This document shows positions 8,653 through 17,853 of a stretch of DNA of 64,000 nucleotides, piece by piece. The first letter of the stretch is position 1. The number at the start of each line of letters is the position of its first letter. The notes under the pieces are model-generated. The model searched no databases. It was not told the DNA's origin and was given only the letters and a program-made list of their open reading frames with translations. The stretch spans positions 1-64,000 of the forward strand of contig VIAD01000005.1 in NCBI GenBank assembly GCA_006546595.1. Direction: 5' to 3'. A program made the position numbers and the translations under genes. This DNA is from Moraxellaceae bacterium AER2_44_116. Lineage in GTDB: Bacteria; Pseudomonadota; Gammaproteobacteria; Pseudomonadales; Moraxellaceae.

Positions 8653-9423
8653 ATGGATGTTGTGCAAACTGTAAACAACGACACAACCAGCCAGCCTAAA
8701 GGTCTTGTTATGAGCCGTGAAGAAATCGAAAACACCGAAGGTTTACTCCGTTACGATTTAGCGCGTTATTATGCTTGGCGTTGTCATCATGACGCTGATT
8801 TCAAAGAATTATTTAATACCACCCAAAAATGGCAAACCGAACGTCTAAAAAAAAGCCATGCCCACTTATTAACGGACGAGCGTTACCAAGCAGTAACCAA
8901 CTTCTTTTTAACTGATATGTACGGTGGTTTAGATTTAAGCTCATTAGCCAGCGAAATCGAACGTGCGCTGCCCGCAACTCTTCGTTTATTACCCGACTCC
9001 GTAATGCGTACCGCCGCCACCGCTTTAGAACTGAATGCGTTAACGGGTGAGTTAGACGAATTAACCGCCTCTATGTTATTTGAAACGATGAAAGTGACGG
9101 AAATCACAGACGAAGCAATGGCTGAAGCTTATCAACGCGCAGGTAATCGTGCGATGCGTGAACGGCAAATGGTATTAGCGCGGGAACTCGGTGCAGGCTT
9201 AGATAAATATGTCCGTTCACGCGTGATCTACGCCACTTTCAAAATTGCCAGCAAACCTTTACACATGGCAGGTTTAGGCGTGCTGTATGACTTCTTAGAT
9301 CGAGGTTTTGCGGTGATGCGCCCCATGGGTTCAGCCGAAGAGTTTTTAGATTTGTTTATCCATAAAGAAGAATCCATTATGGAAAACCTCTACGCTGGCC
9401 GTCCTAATCCTTTCGAGTTTTAA
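8653..9423 (+). CDS. Conserved protein with FFLEELY-like motif heading the ubiE operon
   Basis: A 256-residue, mostly helical soluble protein. The string FFLTDMYGGLDL near residue 82 matches the FFLEELY-type motif that defines an uncharacterised proteobacterial family, and ATLRLLPDSVM follows at the expected distance. The start at 8653 is chosen because AAGGA lies 7 nt upstream; a TTG six nt earlier is less likely. Only 5 nt separate its stop from ubiE, so it is the first gene of the ubi/his/tat run. Function unknown; a link to quinone or membrane-lipid metabolism is suggested only by position. Confidence 0.75.
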   Translation: MDVVQTVNNDTTSQPKGLVMSREEIENTEGLLRYDLARYYAWRCHHDADFKELFNTTQKWQTERLKKSHAHLLTDERYQAVTNFFLTDMYGGLDLSSLASEIERALPATLRLLPDSVMRTAATALELNALTGELDELTASMLFETMKVTEITDEAMAEAYQRAGNRAMRERQMVLARELGAGLDKYVRSRVIYATFKIASKPLHMAGLGVLYDFLDRGFAVMRPMGSAEEFLDLFIHKEESIMENLYAGRPNPFEF

Positions 9424-9428
9424 GCACT

Positions 9429-10178
9429 ATGTCCACTCCCAAAGACGACACCACCCATTTTGGCTACAAAACCGTTCGTAAAGAAGAAAAAGCTGGCAAA
9501 GTAGCTGAGGTTTTTCACTCCGTTGCCGCCAAATACGACTTAATGAACGATTTAATGTCGATGGGTATTCATCGTCTGTGGAAGCGTTTTACCATTACCT
9601 TGTCTGGTGTACGTCGTGGCCAGCAAGTGCTTGATATTGCTGGCGGTACTGGCGATTTAGCTCGTGTTTTTGTTCGTGAAGTCGGCGCTAATGGCCGTGT
9701 AGTGCTAGCGGACATTAACGAATCCATGCTGCGTGTTGGTCGAGACAAACTGATTGATGGCGGTTATAGTCTGGTTGAATATGTGCAAGCCAATGCGGAA
9801 TGCTTACCTTTTGCCGACAACACGTTTGACATTGTCACCATTGCCTTTGGTCTGCGAAATGTCACCGATAAAGATGCCGCGTTACGCTCGATGTATCGGG
9901 TATTAAAACCGAATGGCCGTTTATTAGTTTTAGAGTTCTCCAAGCCGATTATTGAGCCATTATCAAAAGTCTATGATGCCTATTCGTTTAGCGTTTTACC
10001 CGCGATGGGACAATTGATTACTCAAGATGCAGAAAGTTATCGTTATTTAGCCGAATCTATTCGTATGCACCCCAATCAAGAAACGCTAAAAGGCATGATG
10101 CAAGAAGCGGGTTTTGGTCATTGTGATTATCATAATTTGACAGGTGGGATTGTCGCATTGCATCGAGGCTATAAATAA
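9429..10178 (+). CDS. ubiE: Ubiquinone/menaquinone C-methyltransferase UbiE
   Basis: A 249-residue SAM-dependent methyltransferase that methylates the quinone ring at C2 (ubiquinone) or demethylmenaquinone. The SAM-binding loop LDIAGGTGDLAR is near residue 68, the family strings ANAECLPFADNTFD and VLEFSKP follow, and the C-terminus NLTGGIVALHRGYK is typical. Length matches the E. coli enzyme. Its stop overlaps the ubiJ start by one base (TAATG). Confidence 0.96.
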   Translation: MSTPKDDTTHFGYKTVRKEEKAGKVAEVFHSVAAKYDLMNDLMSMGIHRLWKRFTITLSGVRRGQQVLDIAGGTGDLARVFVREVGANGRVVLADINESMLRVGRDKLIDGGYSLVEYVQANAECLPFADNTFDIVTIAFGLRNVTDKDAALRSMYRVLKPNGRLLVLEFSKPIIEPLSKVYDAYSFSVLPAMGQLITQDAESYRYLAESIRMHPNQETLKGMMQEAGFGHCDYHNLTGGIVALHRGYK

Positions 10179-10840
10179 TGTTATTGCCAACGGTACTCGC
10201 ACTCTCTGCCTTTGAAGATATGCTCAACAAAGCATTGGATTTAGATGCCGCAACACGGTTACAACTCAATAAATTAGTGGGTCGTAGTTTATTGTTGAAT
10301 GTGCAATATCCCGACCTCAGCATTTTAGTCTTTTTAGACGAAAATCGCGTGCGGCTTACCCCTGCCGAAGATGCCACCGACCATCCTGCAACTGCAACGG
10401 TCACCGCCACCAGTTTTGACTTTATTAAACAAGCCTTAAAGCGTGATGTCCCCATTAGCCAAAGTGGATTGACATTAGCAGGCGACATCTTTTTTCTGCA
10501 AGAATTACAACAGATTGGCTTACAACTTGATATTGAATGGGAACAAGGACTTAGCGTCTTAGTCGGTGATATCGCCGCCCAACAAATTGGTCAAGGCGTG
10601 CGTAGCTTATGGAGTTTTGCCAAAAAAGCTGCCGAAGCTTTATTGCAAAATAGCGGTGAGTTTTTGCGTGAAGAAGCGCAACTATTACCGCGTCCGTGGC
10701 AAGTTGAAGATTTTATTGAAGAAGTGCAAGAGCTTCGCTCTGACATTGAACGCTTTGAAGCACGTTTAACCCTATTGCAACAACGTTTATCTGTGCCTCT
10801 TTCTGCTGAGGCGACTGAGCCAACAACCAAAGGACTCTAG
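10178..10840 (+). CDS. ubiJ: Ubiquinone biosynthesis accessory factor UbiJ (SCP2 domain)
   Basis: A 220-residue protein with an N-terminal SCP2-like lipid-binding domain (to about residue 110) and a C-terminal predicted coiled coil (VEDFIEEVQELRSDIERFEA, near 175-195). In E. coli UbiJ is an essential aerobic assembly factor of the soluble ubiquinone biosynthesis complex and binds polyprenyl intermediates. The sequence itself is poorly conserved; the call rests on size, domain shape and the position between ubiE and ubiB. Confidence 0.88.
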   Translation: MLLPTVLALSAFEDMLNKALDLDAATRLQLNKLVGRSLLLNVQYPDLSILVFLDENRVRLTPAEDATDHPATATVTATSFDFIKQALKRDVPISQSGLTLAGDIFFLQELQQIGLQLDIEWEQGLSVLVGDIAAQQIGQGVRSLWSFAKKAAEALLQNSGEFLREEAQLLPRPWQVEDFIEEVQELRSDIERFEARLTLLQQRLSVPLSAEATEPTTKGL

Positions 10841-10841
10841 G

Positions 10842-12479
10842 ATGCTAAAGCACCTGCCACGTTTACTGACCATTTGGCGTATTTGTGCCAGTTATCGCCT
10901 AGACACCTTAATTCCGCGTGATGCACCAATTCCCCTGCCCGTCCGCCTGTTATTATTGGCCTTACGTTTACATCCTGCATGGTGGTCAACACCTGTTTTA
11001 AGCACTTATGATGACGGTGAACGCTTACGTTTAGCGATTGAAGAATTGGGTGTCTTGTTTATTAAACTTGGCCAATTATTATCGACGCGTAGCGATTTAT
11101 TACCGCCCGTGTTAATTAATGAACTGAGCAAACTCCAAGACAGTGTACCGCCGTTTGCTATTGATACTGCCAAAGCGATTATCGTCCAAGAGCTGAAAGC
11201 ACCTCTTAGCGAAGTCTTTAGCCGTTTTGATGATGAACCTTTAGCTGCCGCCTCCATCGCCCAAGTGCATACCGCTGCGCTGTTAGATGGTAGTGAAGTG
11301 ATTGTCAAAGTGATTCGCCCCAATCTTGAAGCTGCTATTGTAGAAGACTTTGCATTATTAAAAACAATGGCGCAATGGCTAGAAACCCGTTCCGCTGAAT
11401 TAGCTGCTTTACATCTTAATCATATTGTTTGTGATTATGAGCAAGTGTTACTGGGTGAAGTCGATTTATTGCAAGAAGCCGCTAACACCACACGGATGCG
11501 CAATAACTTTCCTCATTCACCGTTGATTTATGTACCTGAAGTTCATCATCGTTTATGCACCTCCAATATGATGGTTGCCGAACGTATTTATGGTGTACCC
11601 GTTTCTGATCGTAAAACCTTTGAAGAACTGGGTGTAGACACTAAAGTTTTAGCCGAAAAAGGCTTAACGATTTTCTTTACTCAAGTGTTTAATCACAATT
11701 TTTTCCATGCGGATATGCACCCCGGCAATATTTTTGTTGATGTCACTAACCCAAAAAATCCGAAATATATTGCCCTTGATTGCGCCATCATGGGCGAATT
11801 AGGCGAAACCGATCATTTGACGGTTGCCCGTTTATTAATGTCGGTGATGCAGCATGATTTTAATCAATTAATTCAAGTTGCCCATCAAGCAGGATGGATT
11901 CCGCCCGCTACCGACACTCAAGCCTTAACACGTGAAATACGTCGCATCATCACGCCAATGCTGCAAAAATCGATGGCCGAACTCGACTTTGCACCGATGT
12001 TAATGGGTATTTTGGATGTTGCTCGTCGTTATCATTTAGAGATTCCTCCGCAATTAGTGTTACTGGTTAAAACCTTAGTACACGTCGAAGGTTTAGGTCG
12101 TGACTTGTACCCAGCCTTAGATATTTGGTCGTTGGGCAAACCCTTGCTTGGCCAATGGTTAAGTAGCCGTTTGAACCCAGCCGAAACCGTCAAGAAATTA
12201 GGTCAACAAGTCCCCACCATGTTATTAGGCATTGCTGAATTACCCAATTTGATTTACGACAGTATGCGTAGTTTGCGCCAAAGTAATGCATGGCAAGAAA
12301 AACAATGGCGCGAGTTACAGACTTTGCACTATGAAACAGCACAACATCGGCGACAAGACTGGTTAGCCTTTACTGGGGTATTACTTGGTGCGGCTGGCGT
12401 TAGTTCGTTTGATGGTTTGTTGGCGTTATTAAGTGCGGGATTGGTGGCTGTAGCCGTGCTTTGGCGAGTATTGGTATAA
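10842..12479 (+). CDS. ubiB: Ubiquinone biosynthesis regulatory ATPase/kinase UbiB
   Basis: A 545-residue atypical (ABC1/ADCK) kinase-like ATPase that helps extract quinone precursors from the membrane. Family motifs are visible: KLGQLLSTRSDLLPP, the alanine-rich AAASIAQVH loop, FHADMHPGNIF and the metal-binding aspartate in ALDCAIMGE (E. coli has DCGIVG at this site). Two hydrophobic segments at the C-terminus (near 498-515 and 520-545) anchor it in the inner membrane. Only one base separates it from ubiJ. A second, shorter ABC1 protein is encoded at 24701-26002. Confidence 0.95.
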   Translation: MLKHLPRLLTIWRICASYRLDTLIPRDAPIPLPVRLLLLALRLHPAWWSTPVLSTYDDGERLRLAIEELGVLFIKLGQLLSTRSDLLPPVLINELSKLQDSVPPFAIDTAKAIIVQELKAPLSEVFSRFDDEPLAAASIAQVHTAALLDGSEVIVKVIRPNLEAAIVEDFALLKTMAQWLETRSAELAALHLNHIVCDYEQVLLGEVDLLQEAANTTRMRNNFPHSPLIYVPEVHHRLCTSNMMVAERIYGVPVSDRKTFEELGVDTKVLAEKGLTIFFTQVFNHNFFHADMHPGNIFVDVTNPKNPKYIALDCAIMGELGETDHLTVARLLMSVMQHDFNQLIQVAHQAGWIPPATDTQALTREIRRIITPMLQKSMAELDFAPMLMGILDVARRYHLEIPPQLVLLVKTLVHVEGLGRDLYPALDIWSLGKPLLGQWLSSRLNPAETVKKLGQQVPTMLLGIAELPNLIYDSMRSLRQSNAWQEKQWRELQTLHYETAQHRRQDWLAFTGVLLGAAGVSSFDGLLALLSAGLVAVAVLWRVLV

Positions 12480-12500
12480 CTTTATAGTGATGACTTTTGA

Positions 12501-12902
12501 ATGAACTGGCTCGATTCCGTAAAATTTGATCAAGATGGCTTAATCCCTGCCATTGCCCAAGATGCCCACACGGGTCGCATCTTAATGGTGGCATGGATGA
12601 ACCGTGAAGCCCTACAACTGACCGCCGAAAAGAAACGGGGTGTCTATTGGTCACGTTCACGGCAAAAACTGTGGCATAAAGGCGAAGAATCAGGCCATAT
12701 TCAAGTAGTAAAAGAAATTCGTCTTGATTGTGATGCCGATGTTATTACCCTACAAATTGAACAATTGGGTGGTATTGCTTGCCATACAGGGCGCGAATCG
12801 TGTTTTTATCGTAAACTAGACGACAATCAACAATGGCAAATCGTTGATCCTGTGTTAAAAGACCCCCATAGTATTTATGAGCACCCTCAACATGAGCACT
12901 AA
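12501..12902 (+). CDS. hisI: Phosphoribosyl-AMP cyclohydrolase HisI
   Basis: A 133-residue enzyme that opens the purine ring of PR-AMP, the third step of histidine synthesis. The family strings MVAWMNREAL and WSRSRQKLWHKGEESGH are present, as are the metal-binding DCDAD and the zinc-site cysteines in ACHTGRESCFY. Here HisI and HisE are separate proteins, as in Pseudomonas, not fused as in enterics. It overlaps the downstream hisE. Confidence 0.96.
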   Translation: MNWLDSVKFDQDGLIPAIAQDAHTGRILMVAWMNREALQLTAEKKRGVYWSRSRQKLWHKGEESGHIQVVKEIRLDCDADVITLQIEQLGGIACHTGRESCFYRKLDDNQQWQIVDPVLKDPHSIYEHPQHEH

Positions 12903-13230
12903 TGTTCTTACCGAATTAGACGGTATTTTAGCCGAACGCAAAAAAGCCAGTGCAGACTCCTCGTATGTAGCTAGTCTTTATCATAAAGGTATTAATAAAA
13001 TCTTAGAGAAAGTCGGTGAAGAATGCACCGAAACGATTATTGCTGCCAAAGATGCTGCACTATCGGGTAATACTGATGATTTAGTGTATGAAACAGCCGA
13101 TTTGTGGTTTCATACGCTTGTCATGTTAGGGGACTTTAATGTGCGGTCAGATGCTGTACTCGCAGAACTGGCGCGACGCTTGCACACTTCGGGGCATGCC
13201 GAAAAAGCAGCACGTCAAAGCACTGACTAA
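12892..13230 (+). CDS. hisE: Phosphoribosyl-ATP pyrophosphatase HisE
   Basis: A 112-residue all-alpha MazG-like hydrolase that converts PR-ATP to PR-AMP, the step before HisI. The motif KVGEECTETIIAAKD carries the metal-binding acidic residues, and YETADLWFHTLVML is the second conserved helix. I chose ATG 12892 because family members begin close to the LDGILAERK helix; an in-frame ATG at 12877 would add five residues. Either start overlaps hisI, implying coupled translation. Confidence 0.95.
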   Translation: MSTNVLTELDGILAERKKASADSSYVASLYHKGINKILEKVGEECTETIIAAKDAALSGNTDDLVYETADLWFHTLVMLGDFNVRSDAVLAELARRLHTSGHAEKAARQSTD

Positions 13231-13299
13231 CGCATGCTATTTAAGATTTACGCAGAGTAATACTTAAGTCCCGTCTTTTTATTTGTTCAGGAGTCTATC

Positions 13300-13545
13300 A
13301 TGGCTGGTTTATCTATCACTCACTTACTCATTATGTTAGTTGTTGTGGTGTTATTGTTTGGCACTTCTAAACTCAAAAATTTAGGCAAAGATTTGGGTGG
13401 TGCTATCAAGGGCTTCAAAGAGTCGGTAAAAGATGGTGAACAACCGCCAGTCGTGACACCGCCCGCTCAACAACATTTGGCTCAAAATGCACCCATTGAT
13501 AGCACCGCAACGCCCGTCAATACACCTAAAAAAGATACTGTCTAA
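13300..13545 (+). CDS. tatA: Sec-independent translocase subunit TatA
   Basis: An 81-residue protein with one N-terminal membrane helix (about residues 5-20), the FGTSKL hinge and an amphipathic helix (KNLGKDLGGAIKGFKES), then a proline-rich tail. TatA oligomers form the translocating element of the twin-arginine export system in the inner membrane. CAGGAG precedes the ATG. The stop overlaps the tatB start (TAATG). Confidence 0.95.
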   Translation: MAGLSITHLLIMLVVVVLLFGTSKLKNLGKDLGGAIKGFKESVKDGEQPPVVTPPAQQHLAQNAPIDSTATPVNTPKKDTV

Positions 13546-14012
13546 TGTTTGATGTTGGCTTTAGCGAACTTATTTTATTGGCCATTGTCGCCTTAGTGGT
13601 ACTTGGCCCTGAAAAACTCCCACATGCCGCACGCATGGCGGGGGCATGGTTAGGTCGTATTAAGCGCACGATGACCAATATTCAAATGGAAATTGAAAAA
13701 GAAGTGTCCGCGCAAGAAATGCGTGACCGTATCAACCAAGAAATTGAACGGTTAAAAGCACTCAGCGACCCCATCAATGACGAAATCAAAGCGGTTGAAA
13801 ATACCATTCATCAACACGTTAATGATGCCTCACAATCCATTGACGCAGCTCCTGCTTATTTAGAGGCGCAAAATAATACTCCAATCGCCACCGAACCAAA
13901 TACCAGTGACACAGCCACGACCACGACGGATGAGACCAATACAGACAGCGTACCCCATCATCCTGTGACTGCAACCGAACCCGTTAACCTTATTAAAAAT
14001 CAAGCACTATGA
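13545..14012 (+). CDS. tatB: Sec-independent translocase subunit TatB
   Basis: A 155-residue Tat receptor component: one N-terminal membrane helix starting MFDVGFSELILLAIVAL, the family VLGPEKLPHAAR hinge, and a long charged amphipathic helix. The C-terminal 60 residues are low-complexity and rich in Thr, Asn and Pro. TatB with TatC binds twin-arginine signal peptides. It overlaps tatC by four bases (ATGA). Confidence 0.95.
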   Translation: MFDVGFSELILLAIVALVVLGPEKLPHAARMAGAWLGRIKRTMTNIQMEIEKEVSAQEMRDRINQEIERLKALSDPINDEIKAVENTIHQHVNDASQSIDAAPAYLEAQNNTPIATEPNTSDTATTTTDETNTDSVPHHPVTATEPVNLIKNQAL

Positions 14013-14764
14013 GCGACTCACCACAGGACTCCAGTCAAGAAGAAATGCCTCTTGTCGCGCATTTAATCGAATTACGCACGCGTTTAATGCATATTATTGG
14101 CGCAACCTTATTGGTATTTTTTGCTTTAGTCGCCTTTAGAAACGACTTATATACCTTACTCGCCGCGCCCTTGCGTAGCCTGTTACCAGTCGGTAGCAGT
14201 ATGGTAGCAACTGATATTACCTCGTCTTTTTTAGCCCCTTTTAAGCTGACTTTTTTTGTCGCCTTTTTTGTCGCCGTGCCCTATGTGCTGTATCAAATTT
14301 GGACGTTTATTGCCCCTGCTTTATATAAACACGAAAAGCGTTTGGCTATTCCGTTATTAGTGTCGAGTGTGATCTTGTTTTATGTGGGTATTTCTTTTGC
14401 TTACTTTGTGACTTTAGGGCCCGTCCTCAAGTTTTTTGTCAGCGTCGCGCCTGACAACGTCAGTTTTATGACCGACATTAATGCCTATTTAGATTTCTGT
14501 ATTAAGTTTTTTTTGGTGTTTGGCTTTACCTTTGAAATTCCTGTGGTGGTGTTAATGTTGATTATGGCAGGGATTGTTGACACGGCGAGTCTCGCAGAAA
14601 AACGTCGTTATATTATTGTGGGTTGTTTTGCCATTGCGATGTTTGTTACGCCACCCGATGCTTTGTCGATGACGGTCTTAGCAGTATTAATGTGGATGCT
14701 GTTTGAAATCGGTTTGTTTTTTGGCAAATTTATTGAACAACGGCGAGAAGTGACAAACGATTAA
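14009..14764 (+). CDS. tatC: Sec-independent translocase subunit TatC
   Basis: A 251-residue polytopic inner-membrane protein, the core Tat receptor. It starts with the conserved cytoplasmic N-terminus (MPLVAHLIELRTRLM, carrying the E-L-R signature) and has six predicted membrane segments; TPPDALSMT in the last periplasmic region is typical. It ends the ubi/his/tat run. Confidence 0.96.
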   Translation: MSDSPQDSSQEEMPLVAHLIELRTRLMHIIGATLLVFFALVAFRNDLYTLLAAPLRSLLPVGSSMVATDITSSFLAPFKLTFFVAFFVAVPYVLYQIWTFIAPALYKHEKRLAIPLLVSSVILFYVGISFAYFVTLGPVLKFFVSVAPDNVSFMTDINAYLDFCIKFFLVFGFTFEIPVVVLMLIMAGIVDTASLAEKRRYIIVGCFAIAMFVTPPDALSMTVLAVLMWMLFEIGLFFGKFIEQRREVTND

Positions 14765-14766
14765 CT

Positions 14767-14824
14767 GTAGGGGCGAATTTATTCACCGACACAATAACAA
14801 GGGACGGATCAATCCGCCCCCTAC
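14767..14824. repeat. Inverted repeat between convergent tatC and iminopeptidase genes
   Basis: GTAGGGGCG at 14767-14775 pairs with CGCCCCCTAC at 14815-14824 across a 39-nt centre that has a smaller internal pairing (GGACGGATC region). It sits between two convergent genes and may end both transcripts. The GTAGGGGCG end resembles intergenic repeats common in bacterial genomes. Confidence 0.55.
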
Positions 14825-14828
14825 AACA

Positions 14829-15779
14829 TCAAGCCAACCGCCTACCAAAGTCCTGCGTTGCTTTCACTAACGCATCAATAATCCCTAACTCTGCCGCCGA
14901 ATGTCCCGCATCACGAATAATATGCAACTCGCTGTTGGGCAACGCCTTATGCAATGCAAATGCGCCATCTAAAGGACAAACGACATCATAACGACCATGC
15001 ACAATAACGGTCGGAATCTCGGCAATCTTATGAGCATCGGTTAATAATTGATTCGGCTGGAGGAAAATATCATTAGCAAAATAATGGCTTTCAATACGCG
15101 CTAACGCTAACGCCGTATGCGGGTCAGCAAAATGATGAACCACATTAGGATTAGGCTTTAAGGTCGAACACATACCCTCCCACACCGACCACGCTTTGGC
15201 CGCTGCCATTTGAGCAAGTTCATCCTCACCCGTCAAACGACGATGATACGCCGCCATAAAATCATCACGCTCATCGACAGGAATCAATTTTTCATAATCT
15301 TCCCACGCATCGGGGAAAATACGGCTCGCGCCCTGTTGATAGAACCACAATAAATCTTCACGCCGACATAAAAATACACCGCGTAAAATCATGCCTAAAA
15401 CCTGTTCAGGGTGTGCTTCGGCATACGCCAATGCTAACGTTGAACCCCAAGAACCACCAAATAACAACCACTTTTCAATGCCTAAGTGCAACCGTAATTT
15501 TTCCATATCGGCAATTAAATCAATTGTCGTATTACCATCTAAAGCCGCATGGGGAATCGATTGCCCTGAGCCACGCTGGTCAAACAACACAATACGATAG
15601 ACTTCAGGGTCAAAAAAGCGACGATGCCAAGATTGTGTTCCCGCACCCGGCCCGCCATGTAAAAACACCACAGGAATACCATTGGGGTTGCCACTTTCTT
15701 CAACATATAACTGATGCGGCTCATCCACCGCAAAATGATAATGGCTATGGGGATGAATTTCGGGGTATAAACCAAGCAC
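14829..15779 (-). CDS. pip: Proline iminopeptidase
   Basis: A 316-residue alpha/beta hydrolase of peptidase family S33 that removes N-terminal proline from peptides in the cytoplasm. The oxyanion region HGGPGAG and DQRGSGQS are family-specific, the nucleophile Ser is in GGSWGSTLALAYA, and the acid and base residues are in VHGRYDVVCP and DAGHSA. The start is GTG at 15779, supported by an AAGGAG site 7 nt upstream. Convergent with tatC. Confidence 0.95.
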   Translation of the reverse strand: MLGLYPEIHPHSHYHFAVDEPHQLYVEESGNPNGIPVVFLHGGPGAGTQSWHRRFFDPEVYRIVLFDQRGSGQSIPHAALDGNTTIDLIADMEKLRLHLGIEKWLLFGGSWGSTLALAYAEAHPEQVLGMILRGVFLCRREDLLWFYQQGASRIFPDAWEDYEKLIPVDERDDFMAAYHRRLTGEDELAQMAAAKAWSVWEGMCSTLKPNPNVVHHFADPHTALALARIESHYFANDIFLQPNQLLTDAHKIAEIPTVIVHGRYDVVCPLDGAFALHKALPNSELHIIRDAGHSAAELGIIDALVKATQDFGRRLA

Positions 15780-15810
15780 AGGTTATCTCCTTCATTATTA
15801 ATGCTTTTAG

Positions 15811-15845
15811 GACTTACGCGCTAATTTCAGCGAAATGCGTAAGTC
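15811..15845. repeat. Dispersed inverted-repeat element, family C copy 1 (short)
   Basis: GACTTACGC and GCGTAAGTC form 9-bp ends of a 35-bp element. Read on the minus strand it matches the first 30 bases of the longer copy at 33498-33592 with two differences. It lies between the divergent pip and rhodanese genes. Confidence 0.7.
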
Positions 15846-15953
15846 TTGTCTCAACAGAGAGTAATGATTTATTCGCGTTCTGACAAACAGTGTTTTGCCT
15901 AAGTCTCTTAGACTGTTTACAATTCAGTTATAATCGCGCCCGTCCCAAATGAG

Positions 15954-16772
15954 ATGACAAACATGAACGTGTTGCCTTTGTTGTTAGAACCCGAACAATT
16001 AGCTGCTCATTTAGACGATACTCACTTATTAATCATTGATTTATGTAAAGAATCTGTTTATCAACAAGCCCATATTCCTCATGCCGTTTGGTTAAATAGT
16101 CGTTTATTGGTTTCAGGTGTTTTCCCTGCTTCTGGACAATTACCCAGCATTAAACAATTAAATAGCCTATTCTCGACATTGGGTTTAAGCCCCGAAACAC
16201 ACGTCGTTGTTTATGATGATGAAGGTGGCGGTTGGGCTGGCCGTTTGATTTGGACGTTGGATGCAATTGGTCATCATAATTACTCTTATCTGAATGGCGG
16301 TTTACATGCGTGGTTAGCGGCAAATTTACCGATTGAAAATACGCCTAATAATGCTAAATCCACCCTCACCGACTTACAAATCAACCCTACGCCTCAAGTC
16401 GATATCGACTACTTACTCGCGCATTATCAAGACTCCGACCATATTATTTGGGATGCCCGCTCGCCCGAAGAATTTAGCGGTGAACGTTTATTAGCCCAAC
16501 GTGGTGGCCATATTCCTCATGCGGTGAATTATGAATGGACGCAGGCAATGGATAAAAACAACGCCTTAAAAATTCGTAATTTAGCCATTATTCGTGCCGA
16601 ATTAGCACAACTCGGTATTAGCAACGATAAAACCGTGATTACTCATTGTCAGACGCATCATCGTTCAGGTTTCACTTACTTGATTGGTCGTATTTTAGGC
16701 TTCAATATTAAAGCTTATGCTGGCTCTTGGAGCGAATGGGGCAATCGTCCTGATACGCCTATTGTTAAGTAA
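15954..16772 (+). CDS. Thiosulfate sulfurtransferase (rhodanese, RhdA-like)
   Basis: A 272-residue protein of two rhodanese domains; the N-terminal one is inactive and the C-terminal one holds the catalytic Cys in HCQTHHRSGF. The CQTHHR loop is the one I know from the Azotobacter/Pseudomonas RhdA enzymes rather than from 3-mercaptopyruvate sulfurtransferases (CGSGVTA). GSWSEWGNRPDTPI at the C-terminus is also typical. It transfers sulfane sulfur from thiosulfate to cyanide or other acceptors. An ATG nine nt downstream (15963) is an alternative start. The next gene, psd, is its conserved neighbour. Confidence 0.9.
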   Translation: MTNMNVLPLLLEPEQLAAHLDDTHLLIIDLCKESVYQQAHIPHAVWLNSRLLVSGVFPASGQLPSIKQLNSLFSTLGLSPETHVVVYDDEGGGWAGRLIWTLDAIGHHNYSYLNGGLHAWLAANLPIENTPNNAKSTLTDLQINPTPQVDIDYLLAHYQDSDHIIWDARSPEEFSGERLLAQRGGHIPHAVNYEWTQAMDKNNALKIRNLAIIRAELAQLGISNDKTVITHCQTHHRSGFTYLIGRILGFNIKAYAGSWSEWGNRPDTPIVK

Positions 16773-16820
16773 CTCTCACCTTCTTTTTTAGTATTCCGCC
16801 AAACACTTTTGTAGGTCTTT

Positions 16821-17660
16821 ATGTCGTTATTTATTACTTTTCAGCACATTGTTCCCCAACATTTATTATCACGCGGTGTCGGTCGTTTAGCTGCCAGTGA
16901 AAATACCTTCGTGAAAAACACGTTCATCAAAAACTTTGCCGCTAAATATCAAATAAATATGGCTGAAGCCTTAGAAGAAAATCCCCTAGCCTATAAAAGT
17001 TTTAACGATTTTTTTACCCGCGCCTTAAAACCGAATGCCCGCCCAATTGCGACCGATAGCAAAGCGATTATCTCTCCTGCTGATGGCGCTATTTCGCAAA
17101 TTGGTGCAATTACGGCGGATAAAATTTTTCAAGCCAAAGGCCATGATTACAGTGTCACCACGTTATTAGGCGGTAATGAACAACGTGCTGCGACATTTAT
17201 TGGCGGTCAATTTGCAACCGTGTATCTATCCCCAAAAGATTACCATCGGGTTCATATGCCATTTACGGGTAAATTAACGCAAATGATTTATGTGCCAGGC
17301 GATTTATTTTCCGTCAACACCACCACCGCTGAAAACGTGCCAAATTTATTTGCCCGTAATGAACGTGTGGTTTGTTTATTTAATACCGAAGTCGGCCAAA
17401 TGGCGGTTGTCTTAGTCGGCGCAATGATTGTTGCGGGTATTGCAACCGCTTGGGCAGGCAACTTAGCCCCACAAGGTAAAAATGTCGTCACCACAAACTA
17501 TGATGGTTCAATCATCCTGAAAAAAGGCGATGAATTAGGGCGTTTTTATTTAGGCTCAACTGCGATTGTCTTGTTTGGTGCGAATGTCATGCAGTGGCGT
17601 GATAGTTTAACGGCCACTACACCTGTACGTATGGGTGAAGCGATGGGACACATTGTTTAG
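16821..17660 (+). CDS. psd: Phosphatidylserine decarboxylase proenzyme
   Basis: A 279-residue inner-membrane-associated enzyme making phosphatidylethanolamine. The self-cleavage site is in FYLGSTAIVLF near residue 245: the Ser of LGST becomes the pyruvoyl group of the small alpha subunit. Other family motifs are FNDFFTRALKP, SPADGAISQIG and DYHRVHMP. Normal length. It follows the rhodanese gene with a 48-nt gap, as in Pseudomonas. Confidence 0.97.
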   Translation: MSLFITFQHIVPQHLLSRGVGRLAASENTFVKNTFIKNFAAKYQINMAEALEENPLAYKSFNDFFTRALKPNARPIATDSKAIISPADGAISQIGAITADKIFQAKGHDYSVTTLLGGNEQRAATFIGGQFATVYLSPKDYHRVHMPFTGKLTQMIYVPGDLFSVNTTTAENVPNLFARNERVVCLFNTEVGQMAVVLVGAMIVAGIATAWAGNLAPQGKNVVTTNYDGSIILKKGDELGRFYLGSTAIVLFGANVMQWRDSLTATTPVRMGEAMGHIV

Positions 17661-17710
17661 CATAGTTTAAGGTTTAAAGTCCTAGAGTGTGCCAACGTTT
17701 GCTTAAATTC

Positions 17711-17785
17711 CCCCTTCGACTCCGCTCAGGGAATATTTTTTGCGTTGGCTGAGCGGAGTCGTGGTGGCTGAGCGGAGTCGAAGCC
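17711..17785. repeat. Dispersed palindromic repeat, family A copy 2, with duplicated arm
   Basis: The left arm CTTCGACTCCGCTCAGG is followed by two copies of GGCTGAGCGGAGTCG separated by TGGT, so one arm is duplicated in tandem. Copy 3 at 40443-40510 has the same kind of duplication in the opposite orientation. It lies between psd and the LysR gene. Confidence 0.85.
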
Positions 17786-17853
17786 AAGCCACTTTGCAAC
17801 GTCCCAAATTACTCGGCTACTACTACAAACAGCTCTTAATGGAATAACCGAAG

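Noticed and set aside
10057..10488. Minus-strand ORF of 143 codons across the ubiE/ubiJ junction
   Set aside because: Lies wholly opposite two supported genes and has no recognisable domain or ribosome site.
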